A stretch of DNA of 64,000 bases from contig CASEXH010000003.1 of the NCBI GenBank assembly GCA_949291945.1, positions 1-64,000 of the forward strand, written 5' to 3'. A model generated the notes under the pieces. The model searched no databases. It was given only the letters and a program-made list of their open reading frames with translations, and was not told where the DNA came from. Of this stretch, positions 24,421 to 32,729 are shown in pieces. Each line of letters opens with the position of its first letter. Position 1 is the first letter of the stretch. The position numbers and the translations under genes are program-made. The stretch is from an uncultured Bacillota bacterium. Lineage in GTDB: Bacteria > Bacillota > Clostridia > Lachnospirales > Lachnospiraceae.

Positions 24421-24942
24421 ATGGAGATAAAAACGAAACGCCTCCTTCTTTCCCCTTTGGGGCCTCAATATGTAAAAAGCGCTTTTGTTTACAGCGGCGA
24501 CCTGGAAAACACAAAATTTATGCTGGATCTCCCGGAAGAAAGTATAGAAGAGACCCAAGAATTTCTCAAAAAAGCAGAGGCAGAATGGCAGAAGGAATTT
24601 CCTGAATTTTACGAATTTGCTATTCTCACAGAGGGTTCCCATATAGGTTCTGTCTGTCTCTATCTGAACGAGGATAGAACCGAAGGAGAGTTGGGATGGA
24701 TCCTGAATAAACGATATTGGGGGCATGGGTATACCTTTGAAGCAGCCCAGGCTTTGATAGATTATGCTTCCCAAAATCTGGGGATCAAGAAATTTATCGC
24801 CTACTGCGACAGTGAAAATATCCCTTCTTATTCTCTTATGGAGAAGCTGGGAATGTCCAGAGTCCTGTGCCGGTCCGGCAGGAAAAACAGGTCTTCCTCA
24901 GAAGGGCGGATGGAATATAAATATGCTCTTGAAATAGAATAA
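24421..24942 (+). CDS. RimJ/RimL-like GNAT acetyltransferase
   Basis: A 173-residue acetyltransferase starting IKTKRLLLSPLGPQY, typical of the RimJ/RimL branch. GELGWILNKRYWGHGYTFEA carries motif A with the acetyl-CoA loop WGHGYT, and FIAYCDSENIPSYSLMEKLGM is the conserved motif B. Family members acetylate ribosomal protein N-termini or small amines; no way to tell here. Two intact neighbours in the run are flavoproteins, with no obvious common pathway. Confidence 0.82.
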   Translation: MEIKTKRLLLSPLGPQYVKSAFVYSGDLENTKFMLDLPEESIEETQEFLKKAEAEWQKEFPEFYEFAILTEGSHIGSVCLYLNEDRTEGELGWILNKRYWGHGYTFEAAQALIDYASQNLGIKKFIAYCDSENIPSYSLMEKLGMSRVLCRSGRKNRSSSEGRMEYKYALEIE

Positions 24943-24968
24943 AGGATACAATATTTGGAAGGTTCTCT

Positions 24969-25112
24969 ATGTGTCTGATATGCGAAAGAATCAAAATGAT
25001 CAAAAAAAGGAACAAATCCCTATTTTGTCCGGAGGCTGAAAACCGGCCTGCACCAGAAGAGCTGGCTGAACTAAAAAGCAGGCTGGCTGAAGAATTAGAA
25101 AAATTGATATAA
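24969..25112 (+). pseudogene. HIT-domain protein reduced to its two ends
   Basis: A 47-residue frame that begins MCLICERIKMIKKRNKSLFC and ends PAPEELAELKSRLAEELEKL. The first part is the zinc-lobed start of clostridial HIT proteins; the second matches their C-terminal helix. The whole catalytic centre with the H-x-H-x-H motif (about 90 residues) is gone, joined in frame at FCPEAENR. It can still be translated but cannot be a HIT hydrolase. Confidence 0.65.
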
Positions 25113-25134
25113 AATCATGCAGGAGGGAAACCAT

Positions 25135-25701
25135 ATGGGATTTTTTAAAAGCAGACAGGAAAAGGAAGGTCCGGAAATCCAGGAGGAACCACACTACCAT
25201 CACCCCCTTTTGGAAATCGTAAGGATCGTAAGTTCCAACAATCCGGAGATTCTGGACTCTGCCAGAAAATGCATGAAAAACACGGAAAAATATTATCAGT
25301 ATCATATGGAAGATTATGAAGCCAGAGGGATGTCTTTAAAAGACTCCCAGGCTTCTCTCCAGTGGATAGGATGTATAGATCTGCTGATCCGTCATCAGTT
25401 TGCCTGCGAATGTGACTGGTGCGAAGAATTATCCGGTTTTCTCCTGGCAGTTTCAGATCTTAAAAATGTAAAAAGACATTCTCTGGAAATTGAAGAGGGC
25501 TGGTTCCAGCCCCGGGAATCCATTCCCCAGTGGTGTGAAGTTCTGGATAAAAAATGGGAAAAATCCGGCTATGTAATGGCCGCCTTTGACATTGACAGCG
25601 ATTCCTATGTGATGTTCCTGTGCCAGAAAAATTTTCTGAAGAAGCTGACGGCTCTGGCAGAAAGCCTGGGATTTCGGATCGATCTTGCCATGAACATGTA
25701 A
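25135..25701 (+). CDS. DUF6630-like protein
   Basis: A 188-residue cytoplasmic protein. The most telling part is the C-terminus, AFDIDSDSYVMF followed by ALAESLGFRIDLA, which I associate with the DUF6630 family; the central ECDWCEELSGF is a possible metal- or redox-linked C-x2-C. Function unknown. ATG 25135 is chosen because AGGAGG lies 8 bases upstream and an earlier ATG at 25117 overlaps that ribosome site. Confidence 0.6.
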   Translation: MGFFKSRQEKEGPEIQEEPHYHHPLLEIVRIVSSNNPEILDSARKCMKNTEKYYQYHMEDYEARGMSLKDSQASLQWIGCIDLLIRHQFACECDWCEELSGFLLAVSDLKNVKRHSLEIEEGWFQPRESIPQWCEVLDKKWEKSGYVMAAFDIDSDSYVMFLCQKNFLKKLTALAESLGFRIDLAMNM

Positions 25702-25729
25702 AGCGTTCTGTAGGTAAGGAGGGATTTCC

Positions 25730-26068
25730 ATGAAAAAGCTCTCTGTAAAAGGAATACTTTTTTCCATTCTTATAATTGGAGAATCTGGATATTACTTCTT
25801 GGATACGGATGGTCTCCGATTCCTGTTTCCTGTAGGAAAAAGCTTCTTTATTTTTTCATTTTTAACAGGAACCTTATTACTGATTTCTCTTATTTTACAG
25901 AAAAAGAAATGCGCTTTTGTATGTCTGATACTATGCAGCATTTATATTCTTTGTGCTGCCCTGTGTCTGTGTCTTTTTCGTATCAGTTTAGGAGAAAGAT
26001 TGTTGGGAATCCTGGCTTCTGGTATATTACTGGTATGGATTTTCTTCATATGGAAGGATTTAAAATAA
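25730..26068 (+). CDS. Four-span membrane protein, unknown
   Basis: A 112-residue hydrophobic protein with about four membrane segments (residues 9-25, 36-57, 62-80, 87-107) and a lysine-rich short tail WKDLK. AAGGAGG precedes the ATG. No family recognised. Its last 19 bases overlap the next short frame. Confidence 0.55.
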   Translation: MKKLSVKGILFSILIIGESGYYFLDTDGLRFLFPVGKSFFIFSFLTGTLLLISLILQKKKCAFVCLILCSIYILCAALCLCLFRISLGERLLGILASGILLVWIFFIWKDLK

Positions 26069-26223
26069 AAGAACATAAGCATTTATACTTTACGATTCCC
26101 CCGGAAATGTTTCAGAAAGAATATTGGGGACAGAAATATCTGGAGGAAATAGAGCTTCTGATTTCTGATAAGATTCCTGAAAAAAGTACTCCGGGGAAGC
26201 TGATTTTTGTTGAGGAAAGGTAA
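26050..26223 (+). CDS. Short overlapping frame or remnant, unknown
   Basis: A 57-residue frame starting MEGFKIKEHKHLYFTIPPEM and ending GKLIFVEER just 2 bases before the next gene. It is in another frame than the four-span protein. Its amino acid pattern (amphipathic, mixed strands and helices) looks protein-like. In this neighbourhood of truncated genes it may be the C-terminal leftover of a larger protein. Confidence 0.35.
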   Translation: MEGFKIKEHKHLYFTIPPEMFQKEYWGQKYLEEIELLISDKIPEKSTPGKLIFVEER

Positions 26224-26225
26224 AA

Positions 26226-27365
26226 ATGACAAAAATACAATTATTTGCAGAAAATTTTTATATTTTAGACGACGGCCGTGTCCGTCAGTTTCTGATCCTT
26301 GGTGAGGATGAGGCGTTGCTGATCGATACAGGTTTTGAGGACAGCAATGTATACCATACTGTAAAAAATATAACCCAGCTCCCCGTGAAAGTGATCATGA
26401 CCCATGGGGATCCGGACCACGCAGGAGGGCTGAAAGCTTTTGGAAAATGTTATTTACATAAGGGAGACTGGCCCTTAATTTCAGAAGATATCCAACTGGA
26501 GCCTCTGAAGGAAGGAGATATCTTTAAATGCGGAGACTATACCCTGGAAGCCATTGAAATTCCCGGCCATACCTACGGCAGTACTGCCTTTGCCGACTGG
26601 GAGAAAAAACTGCTTCTTCCCGGGGATTCTGTACAGAAAGCAGGTCCCATTTATATGTTTGGAAAACATAGGAATCTGGACCTGTATATAGAAAGCCAGA
26701 GAAAACTTCTGGACCTTCAGGATAAGATAGAAACGATTCTTCCCTGCCATCATGAGTCCCCCATTGATCCCGGTTTTATTGAAAAAAATCTACTGGACGC
26801 AGAGGCACTGAGACGGGGAGACCTGGAAGGTGAAAAGCATCCATTGATACCCTGTTACTCCTACAAAGGCAAATGGACAGAATTTTATTATGACAATCCG
26901 ACAATAGAAAGGACTACTATGAATATCAGACAGGCGCAGGAAAAGGATGTATCCAGGATTGCAGAAATCCTGGTTTATAACAATCGTGTAAATTTTTTCC
27001 CTATTTTTAAGGACGAAGACTATTCTTTTGGGAAGCTTCAGGTCATGTCCGTAGCCGATGAATACCTCCGGGATAAAGAAAGATTACAGAACACTTTCAT
27101 TTTTGACGACGGAGTCATCCGGGGTTTTATCCAGCTTTCCGGCCGGGAAATCCAGAAACTTTATGTAGACACTTTTTTCCAAAATATGGGGATTGGAGCC
27201 GCTTTAATCTCCTTTGCCGTAAAAGAAAAGCAAAGTAATTTCCTATGGGCTTTGGAGAAGAATACCGGAGCTCTCCGGTTCTACGAAAAGCATGGTTTCC
27301 GCCGGACAGAAGAACGGACACTGGAGGAAGGAACCAGGGAATATCTGGTAAAACTGAAGAGATAA
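26226..27365 (+). CDS. Fusion of metallo-beta-lactamase-fold hydrolase and GNAT acetyltransferase
   Basis: A 379-residue fusion. Residues 1-225 are an MBL-fold hydrolase with THGDPDHAGG, a variant of HxHxDH with the second His replaced by Asp, then PGHTYGST and PCHHESPID as later metal-site loops. Residues 232-379 are a complete GNAT with LYVDTFFQNMGIGAALI and ALRFYEKHGF. At the junction an in-frame ATG (26919, MNIRQAQEKDVSRI) has AAAGGA 5 bases before it, so the GNAT may also be translated alone, and the fusion may be the result of a lost stop codon. A terminator follows. Confidence 0.82.
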   Translation: MTKIQLFAENFYILDDGRVRQFLILGEDEALLIDTGFEDSNVYHTVKNITQLPVKVIMTHGDPDHAGGLKAFGKCYLHKGDWPLISEDIQLEPLKEGDIFKCGDYTLEAIEIPGHTYGSTAFADWEKKLLLPGDSVQKAGPIYMFGKHRNLDLYIESQRKLLDLQDKIETILPCHHESPIDPGFIEKNLLDAEALRRGDLEGEKHPLIPCYSYKGKWTEFYYDNPTIERTTMNIRQAQEKDVSRIAEILVYNNRVNFFPIFKDEDYSFGKLQVMSVADEYLRDKERLQNTFIFDDGVIRGFIQLSGREIQKLYVDTFFQNMGIGAALISFAVKEKQSNFLWALEKNTGALRFYEKHGFRRTEERTLEEGTREYLVKLKR

Positions 27366-27414
27366 GGAGATATTTATAAGAACAGATTTCTCTGATCTCC
27401 CATATTTCTAAAGA

Positions 27415-27468
27415 AAGGCCTGAGGAAACGGCTCTCTTTACCCAGCCATTTTCTCAGGTCTTTTTTAT
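27415..27468 (+). terminator. Rho-independent terminator
   Basis: GGCCTGAGGAAA pairs with TTTTCTCAGGTC and is followed by TTTTTTATT. It closes the plus-strand run that began at 20707 and separates it from the convergent Rrf2 gene. Confidence 0.7.
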
Positions 27469-27486
27469 TACATGTTATAAATGATC

Positions 27487-27927
27487 CTACGCTTCATTTC
27501 CAAGAACATTTTCCAGATCTCTGATCACATCTGCCAGAGTAATGGATTTCAGCTCCCGCTCCATGGCCTCCTGCACTTTAAGAAGCTTATCATCCAGGAT
27601 ATTATGGATGTTTCTTCCAACTGGACAGGCCGGATTGGGATTTTCATGGAAATGGAACAAGGTATTCTCCTCAATACATTCCACAGCACGATATACGTCT
27701 AAAAATGTGATCTCTTCCAGAGGTTTTATGGTCCCAGCGCCGCCGGTTCCCCGCTTCACCTCAATAAGTCCTGCTTCTTTCAGCTGAGACAGGATCCGTC
27801 GGATAATGACCGGATTTACATTGATACTGGACGCCAGAAAATCACTGGTTATCTTATATTCTTCTTTAAATGTCTCCATACAGGTCAACATATGTATGGC
27901 AATGGTAAATCTGCTTGAAATCTGCAT
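27487..27927 (-). CDS. Rrf2-family transcriptional regulator
   Basis: A 146-residue winged-helix regulator. It starts MQISSRFTIAIHMLTCM and has the recognition segment NVNPVIIRRILSQLKEAGLIE and the wing GTGGAGTIKP. Only one Cys (ACPVG) lies in the region where IscR/NsrR/CymR-type members bind iron-sulfur clusters, so this is a YwnA-like, cluster-free type. A perfect 7-5-7 palindrome overlaps the -35 of its own promoter, and a related one overlaps the promoter of the PPOX-ferredoxin genes. It therefore probably represses both. Confidence 0.88.
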   Translation of the reverse strand: MQISSRFTIAIHMLTCMETFKEEYKITSDFLASSINVNPVIIRRILSQLKEAGLIEVKRGTGGAGTIKPLEEITFLDVYRAVECIEENTLFHFHENPNPACPVGRNIHNILDDKLLKVQEAMERELKSITLADVIRDLENVLGNEA

Positions 27928-27951
27928 TTTCTCCGTCTCCTTCCGGTTCTC

Positions 27952-27988
27952 ATTTTACCCGAAGCAGGTTGTAATGTCAATCATTACA
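27952..27988 (-). promoter_or_regulatory. Rrf2 promoter with overlapping palindromic operator
   Basis: The operator TGTAATG-N5-CATTACA at 27970-27988 is perfect. On the minus strand it contains the -35 TTGACA (27980-27975), followed after 17 bases by TAAAAT (27957-27952). A bound repressor would block RNA polymerase. Confidence 0.7.
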
Positions 27989-28000
27989 TTCTTTGATATC

Positions 28001-28633
28001 CTATCTTTTCTCTACTGCGTCAAAGGGACAGGCCTCCATACAGTTTCCACAGTGGAGGCAGTGCTCCTGCTGAATAACGAAAGGCTTGGCCGACATATCG
28101 ATACATTTTTGGGGACACTTGGAATAACAGATACGGCAGCCGTGACAGCGGTCCGTGATAAAATATCCTCCCGGCTCCTCTGTCTCCTGCTGCCCCGCCC
28201 CAAGAACAAAGGTATCCCGATAAATGGGCTTTACCGACAAGTCAAAAAATTCTCCGGTTCCCTCTGCTACCTGAAACACTTCCAGAGCCCTCCGGCTCTC
28301 TTCCTGGGGATAGATTTCTGCCATGTATGGATTCTGCCTGAAAACCTCTTTCAGTTTTTCAGAGCCGATCTTCACTGCCTTTCCCCGGATAGAAACCGCT
28401 TTCTTCTTCATGGTCCCCTCTCCGCCGCACATGCCGCTGATGGCCACATAAGGATCTGTCATTAACTGAGAATAAAATGCTTTTCCTTTTGCTGTAATGA
28501 AATACAGGCTGTTCTCATCTGTCAGCATAATATCGATCACCCGGGTAACCGGTCTGCCTTTTTCGTCAATGGTAGCGATTACTGTAGAATGAATCTCATC
28601 CTTCAGAATCCTCAGGTAATCTTTAGTCTTCAT
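28001..28633 (-). CDS. PPOX flavin domain fused to two 4Fe-4S ferredoxin clusters
   Basis: A 210-residue protein. Residues 1-145 form a PPOX-like split barrel (MKTKDYLRIL, VTRVIDIMLTDENSLYFIT, DPYVAISG). Residues 155-210 hold two 4Fe-4S motifs, C-x2-C-x2-C-x3-C in CHGCRICYSKCP and CLHCGNCMEACP. A flavin plus two clusters suggests electron transfer to a small substrate. ATG 28633 is chosen; it follows the stop of the upstream PPOX gene by one base, so the two are coupled. Probably under Rrf2 control. Confidence 0.85.
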   Translation of the reverse strand: MKTKDYLRILKDEIHSTVIATIDEKGRPVTRVIDIMLTDENSLYFITAKGKAFYSQLMTDPYVAISGMCGGEGTMKKKAVSIRGKAVKIGSEKLKEVFRQNPYMAEIYPQEESRRALEVFQVAEGTGEFFDLSVKPIYRDTFVLGAGQQETEEPGGYFITDRCHGCRICYSKCPQKCIDMSAKPFVIQQEHCLHCGNCMEACPFDAVEKR

Positions 28634-28634
28634 A

Positions 28635-29030
28635 TTAGAATTCGTAAGGGGGATTTCCGGAGAAATCTGCAATCACCCCGTGAGCCTCCTTTATATAGAA
28701 TACTTCAAAGATGGGGTTATCTGCCGTTTCATACTGGCTTTTTACGATAGGATTATGCATTGCCCCTTCTTTTACAGCCATGTTATTTTCAAAAACTGCG
28801 GTTCCATGAATGCGGATCCATGCATAAGTAGGATCAGATACACATACTTCGATTTCAGGGTTTACCTGCATATCCTTATACACATCTTTTGTGTTATTGG
28901 TGCAGAACCAGAGCTTTCCGTCCTGCTCAAAAAGAAACATAAAGGGTCTTACTTTCGCCTTGTTATCCCTTCCTACTGTTGCCAGATACTGCACCGGATT
29001 TGCCTGTAAAAATTCTACCACTTTGCTCAT
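28635..29030 (-). CDS. PPOX family flavin-binding protein
   Basis: A 131-residue split-barrel protein beginning MSKVVEFLQANPVQYLATVG, with KAKVRPFMFLFEQDGKLWFCTNN and IRIHGTAVFEN. This is a common clostridial pyridoxamine 5'-phosphate oxidase-like type with unknown substrate. ATG 29030 is preceded by AAAGGAG at a good distance. It leads the PPOX-ferredoxin pair and lies behind the promoter that carries the Rrf2-type operator. Confidence 0.85.
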   Translation of the reverse strand: MSKVVEFLQANPVQYLATVGRDNKAKVRPFMFLFEQDGKLWFCTNNTKDVYKDMQVNPEIEVCVSDPTYAWIRIHGTAVFENNMAVKEGAMHNPIVKSQYETADNPIFEVFYIKEAHGVIADFSGNPPYEF

Positions 29031-29049
29031 ACTAGATTCTCCTTTTCGT

Positions 29050-29117
29050 TGTAACAATTATCATTTCATCTTCCAGCATTAAGATAACATCTTTTTGTTG
29101 TAATGTCAATAGTTACA
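29050..29117 (-). promoter_or_regulatory. PPOX promoter with two Rrf2-type operators
   Basis: Operator 1 is TGTAATG-TCAAT-AGTTACA at 29099-29117 and includes the minus-strand -35 TTGACA (29109-29104); the -10 TATCTT (29086-29081) follows after 17 bases. A weaker second site, TGTAACA-ATTAT-CATTTCA at 29050-29068, lies between the start point and the ribosome site. The same -35/operator overlap occurs at the Rrf2 gene. Confidence 0.65.
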
Positions 29118-29288
29118 TTTAGTTTTCTTTGAAAAATACCATACCGGCGCTGCAAACACGCTTAAATATATCATATATCCCATCAGATCCGCCATCGCCG
29201 CTGCCAGTCCGGGACCTGCGCTTACGGCGGCGAAAAGCATAAGTATTCCTGATAAAGCAGCGGCTGTTTTTGTTACGATCTTTTTCAT
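29106..29288 (-). CDS. Small two-span membrane protein, unknown
   Basis: A 60-residue protein with two hydrophobic stretches (AALSGILMLFAAVSA and MADLMGYMIYLSVFAAPVWYF) and a KKTKCNY tail. A GAGGAG ribosome site precedes the ATG. Its stop codon lies inside the operator of the next gene. No family recognised. Confidence 0.55.
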   Translation of the reverse strand: MKKIVTKTAAALSGILMLFAAVSAGPGLAAAMADLMGYMIYLSVFAAPVWYFSKKTKCNY

Positions 29289-29367
29289 GATCTCTCACTC
29301 CTCTTTCTTTTTTTGTTTTTATCATAGCCTTCCTATATTTCAATATCCTCTCATTTCATGGGAAAAT

Positions 29368-29402
29368 TGTTGCAGTTCTGTTACATCTTCTGAATTGTTA
29401 CA
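29368..29402 (+). promoter_or_regulatory. Direct repeats upstream of the first ABC transporter
   Basis: TGTTGCA (29368), TGTTACA (29379) and TGTTACA (29396) lie 11 and 17 bases apart. An 11-bp period is the usual spacing for OmpR-type response regulators, which bind as head-to-tail dimers. The convergent regulator at 33751-34434 is the natural candidate. Confidence 0.4.
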
Positions 29403-29511
29403 AAATCGAGAGATTTTATTTGAAAGTCTGAGACATTCCTGATAGGATTCTATGGTAGAGTAAATATAGTAAAAAATATTCCCGGAAACTATGGCTTTAA
29501 AGGAGGTTCTG

Positions 29512-30210
29512 ATGAATAAGGGAACAATTATAGAAATAAAAGATTTGTGTAAATCTTATGGAAAAGACTTTTCTCTGGTAAAAGCCCTGGACCATATTTC
29601 TTTGACTATTGAAGAGGGAACTTTTACTGCTATTGTAGGGGCAAGTGGAAGCGGGAAATCCACCCTTCTCCATATGATGGGCGGGCTGGACACCCCGGAC
29701 AGCGGGCAGGTCCTTGTAGCAGGAAGAGATCTGTCAAAGCTTTCTCCAGAACAGGCCTCTATTTACCGCAGAAGAAATATCGGCATTGTTTTTCAGAATT
29801 ATAATCTGATCCCCATGCTGAATGTATATGAAAATATTATTTTCCCCATTGAGATCGATGGGAACCAGCCGGATAAAGAATTTATCCAGGAGATTACCTG
29901 CTGGCTTGGTATTCAGGATAAGCTGGAGCGGAATGTGACCCAGCTTTCCGGCGGCCAGCAGCAACGGGTTGCCATTGCCAGGGCTCTGGCGGTAAAACCC
30001 TCTATCCTTTTGTGCGACGAGCCTACCGGAAACCTGGATTCCCGTACCAGTCTGGAAGTGGTAGGCCTTCTGAAATCTTCCAGTATGCGTTTTCATCAAA
30101 CCATTGTAATGATTACTCACAATGATGAGATTGCTCAGATGGCAGACCGTATCATTCATATCGAAGACGGCCATATTGTCGGGAGAAAGTGGGGAGAGCC
30201 ATGTCTTTAA
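29512..30210 (+). CDS. ABC transporter ATPase (MacB/BceA type)
   Basis: A 232-residue ATPase. Walker A is GASGSGKST (about residue 40), the signature [15 protein letters not shown], Walker [13 protein letters not shown] and the H-loop MITHNDEIA. LolD/MacB/BceA-type ATPases work with FtsX-type permeases rather than with classic import domains. AAGGAGG sits 5 bases ahead of ATG 29512. It overlaps the permease gene by 10 bases. Together with the nearby two-component system it forms a likely antimicrobial peptide sensing and resistance unit. Confidence 0.9.
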   Translation: MNKGTIIEIKDLCKSYGKDFSLVKALDHISLTIEEGTFTAIVGASGSGKSTLLHMMGGLDTPDSGQVLVAGRDLSKLSPEQASIYRRRNIGIVFQNYNLIPMLNVYENIIFPIEIDGNQPDKEFIQEITCWLGIQDKLERNVTQLSGGQQQRVAIARALAVKPSILLCDEPTGNLDSRTSLEVVGLLKSSSMRFHQTIVMITHNDEIAQMADRIIHIEDGHIVGRKWGEPCL

Positions 30211-32564
30211 TTGCCAATAATAACCGAAAACCTGCCTGGAAACTGGTGTTCAAATCATTAAAGACCAACCGGTTCCGTACCTTTTGTATCTTATTTACAA
30301 TCTGCACCTGTACCTTTGTCATGACATTCCTGCCCTGTGTCAATACCCTGGATTATCTGACTGCCTATGAAGATTTCGCAGGTGAAGAGCATGCCGTCTA
30401 TACGTCCCTGACACAGGAGGAAATCTCCGCCTTATCCCAGGACTCCCATTTTGAAAAGGTCTTTCTGGAAAAATACGGAGATCTGGGACAGCTGGAGGGG
30501 GAATATGCCAGACCCGTATATCAGAAATCTCCGGAGGGCAGTTTCCCGGGCTGCGAACTGATAGAGGGAAGCCTGCCCAAAGGCGCAGATGATATCCTCC
30601 TTGACAGCACTCTGGCAAAAAAACTCCATGCTGCTTTGGGAAAGGTCTATACTTTCCAAAGCAGCGGCAGGTCCCTGAGACTTCAGGTCTGCGGCATTGC
30701 AAAAGCAGCCTCAGGAACCAGTATTCCAAACTTTTATGTATCTGGCCTTTTTGCTGAAACCAGTCCCTTATTTACAGGTAAAGATTTCAGCCTGAAAATC
30801 TGGCTGAAACAGGAATTTCTTTCCGGTGGTTTGGAAAAATCCTCTGCTCTCCTGGCTCGGATCGGCGAAGAATACGGGATTTCAGATAGCCAGACATCCC
30901 CCAATTACTACAGCATTGATACCAATCCTCTTACTCCTTCTGTGATCTTGGTTTATTTTTTCCTGGACCTGCTGGTGATGGTCATCGGACTGCTGGTGAT
31001 CTACAGCATTTTCTATATCTCTATCATGTCCAGGATACAGGCTTTCGGACAGATGCAGACCCTGGGAATGACTGCCGGCCAGATCCGGCGGATGGTAAAT
31101 CTGGAAAGTTCTATGCTGTGTCTGCTGGGCAGTACGACAGGAATCCTTCCAGGTCTGCTCCTGGCCGGTGCTGTAACAGGTCAATGGAGTCTGCCTTATA
31201 TGGCCGGCATTGGACTGATCGTGTTTTTCTGTTCCTATATTTTCCTCATGGCTTTTCTCCAAAAGCCGGCAAAAGTCGCTTCCAGGATTACACCCTGGAA
31301 GGCTCTGATCTGGCAGGAAAACTCTGATTTTTCCTTTTCCGGCAGGATTTCCTGCCGCTCCCTGGGCAAGATGCGGGCGAAAAAAAACCGGAAGAAAATG
31401 TTTTTTACCCGGCTTTCCATGGTAACAGGAGGTATTTTCTTTCTACTTACCGCCGCTTATATAAGTTTTTGGAACATTGACCTCAGAGTACGTTCCGGGT
31501 ATTTTCAGGAAGCAGATTATATTCTTTCTTTTAACTCTGAATACCTGAATTCTTCCGATACAGAACTGATAGAATATCAGGAGCAGAATATTTTCAGCCA
31601 GGAATTTTTGGAAAAACTGGGGACCTTTTCGGATGTAGAAAAAGTTTTTCCCCTTCATGAAGAATTTGTAAATGTTCTCACAGATCAGGGTTCTGAATCC
31701 ACAAATCTGATCGCATTTGACGAAAAAATATTTTCTCTTATGAAGCCTTATCTGTCAGACAGCAGTCTTACCTATGATGAACTGGAGGAAAAGGAAAGTG
31801 TACTCTACAATCCCATCTATTACTATGGAACTGATTATTTTCAGAAAGGCAGCATTTCTCTGAATTATTACAATGGCAGCGGTTATGAGAACATTTCACT
31901 TCCTGTAGCAGGAACCATTGACCCGAAATTCTCAGAAGACTATGTGCCTTTGAATACCAGTTTTCTGGTGCCTGTCTCTGTATTTGAAAAGATGTATCCG
32001 GATGTCAATACAGTCAGTATGGTATATATCACTACCAAAAATCATATAGCTTCTCCCGAACTGGAGCAGTATCTGAAAGAGTTTTCCAGGGATTGTCCCC
32101 TGATCCTTATGGATTCCTACGAAGATTACCATCAGGAGCTGGCCAGACAGAATCGTCTCCTTCTCCTCCTCTTTGCCGGAGCAACCCTTATCGTGATCAT
32201 CTTCAGCGTTCTGAATCTATTAAACTCTACGCTGAACAAAATGGTTACCCAGAACCGGGAGCTGGCGCTTTTTGAGGCAGTAGGAATGACCAGAAAAGAA
32301 ATTAAAAAAATGCTTCTTTACGAATGCCTGTATATGTGCCGGATGCCTTTGGTCATTTCCTGGGTTCTGGGTGTGGGGATAAATTTTCTCCTTTACCGGT
32401 TCCTTTTCCTCTCCTCACCTTCTGTCCTGCCCTATCATCTGCCTTTGGTGCCCCTACTTTTATGGAGCCTTTTTGTACTGGCAGTTCCCATGGGGATCAC
32501 CCTTGTATGCTACCGGCATTTCACAAAAGCTGGCTTAATGGAACGGTTGAAAAGAGACGAATAA
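30201..32564 (+). CDS. FtsX-type ABC transporter permease
   Basis: A permease of about 787 residues with two FtsX-like membrane blocks: one span near the N-terminus, three at about 255-360, one near 410, and three more near the C-terminus (LLLLFAGATLIVIIFSVL onward), plus large extracytoplasmic loops. The layout is that of the MacB/YknZ- or ABC-2-like permeases that act with the ATPase above. GGGGAGAG is the ribosome site for ATG 30201. The substrate is unknown; peptide antibiotics are typical. Confidence 0.85.
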   Translation: MSLIANNNRKPAWKLVFKSLKTNRFRTFCILFTICTCTFVMTFLPCVNTLDYLTAYEDFAGEEHAVYTSLTQEEISALSQDSHFEKVFLEKYGDLGQLEGEYARPVYQKSPEGSFPGCELIEGSLPKGADDILLDSTLAKKLHAALGKVYTFQSSGRSLRLQVCGIAKAASGTSIPNFYVSGLFAETSPLFTGKDFSLKIWLKQEFLSGGLEKSSALLARIGEEYGISDSQTSPNYYSIDTNPLTPSVILVYFFLDLLVMVIGLLVIYSIFYISIMSRIQAFGQMQTLGMTAGQIRRMVNLESSMLCLLGSTTGILPGLLLAGAVTGQWSLPYMAGIGLIVFFCSYIFLMAFLQKPAKVASRITPWKALIWQENSDFSFSGRISCRSLGKMRAKKNRKKMFFTRLSMVTGGIFFLLTAAYISFWNIDLRVRSGYFQEADYILSFNSEYLNSSDTELIEYQEQNIFSQEFLEKLGTFSDVEKVFPLHEEFVNVLTDQGSESTNLIAFDEKIFSLMKPYLSDSSLTYDELEEKESVLYNPIYYYGTDYFQKGSISLNYYNGSGYENISLPVAGTIDPKFSEDYVPLNTSFLVPVSVFEKMYPDVNTVSMVYITTKNHIASPELEQYLKEFSRDCPLILMDSYEDYHQELARQNRLLLLLFAGATLIVIIFSVLNLLNSTLNKMVTQNRELALFEAVGMTRKEIKKMLLYECLYMCRMPLVISWVLGVGINFLLYRFLFLSSPSVLPYHLPLVPLLLWSLFVLAVPMGITLVCYRHFTKAGLMERLKRDE

Positions 32565-32667
32565 CTCCCGAAGAAAAAGTTTCTCCTGCTGAGTTCTTAC
32601 GCCGAGGGCCGTCACTTTTGCCACAAATTTCCACTTTACACAAGTACACATCCTGCTAAACAAAACA

Positions 32668-32715
32668 GCGCCTCATTCAATGTCCGAAGACAGTGATGAG
32701 GCGCCATTTTTATTT
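32668..32715. terminator. Bidirectional terminator between convergent genes
   Basis: A perfect 9-bp stem GCGCCTCAT / ATGAGGCGC with TTTTTATTTT on the right side, between the permease gene and the kinase gene. Confidence 0.75.
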
Positions 32716-32729
32716 TATATCATAATCTT

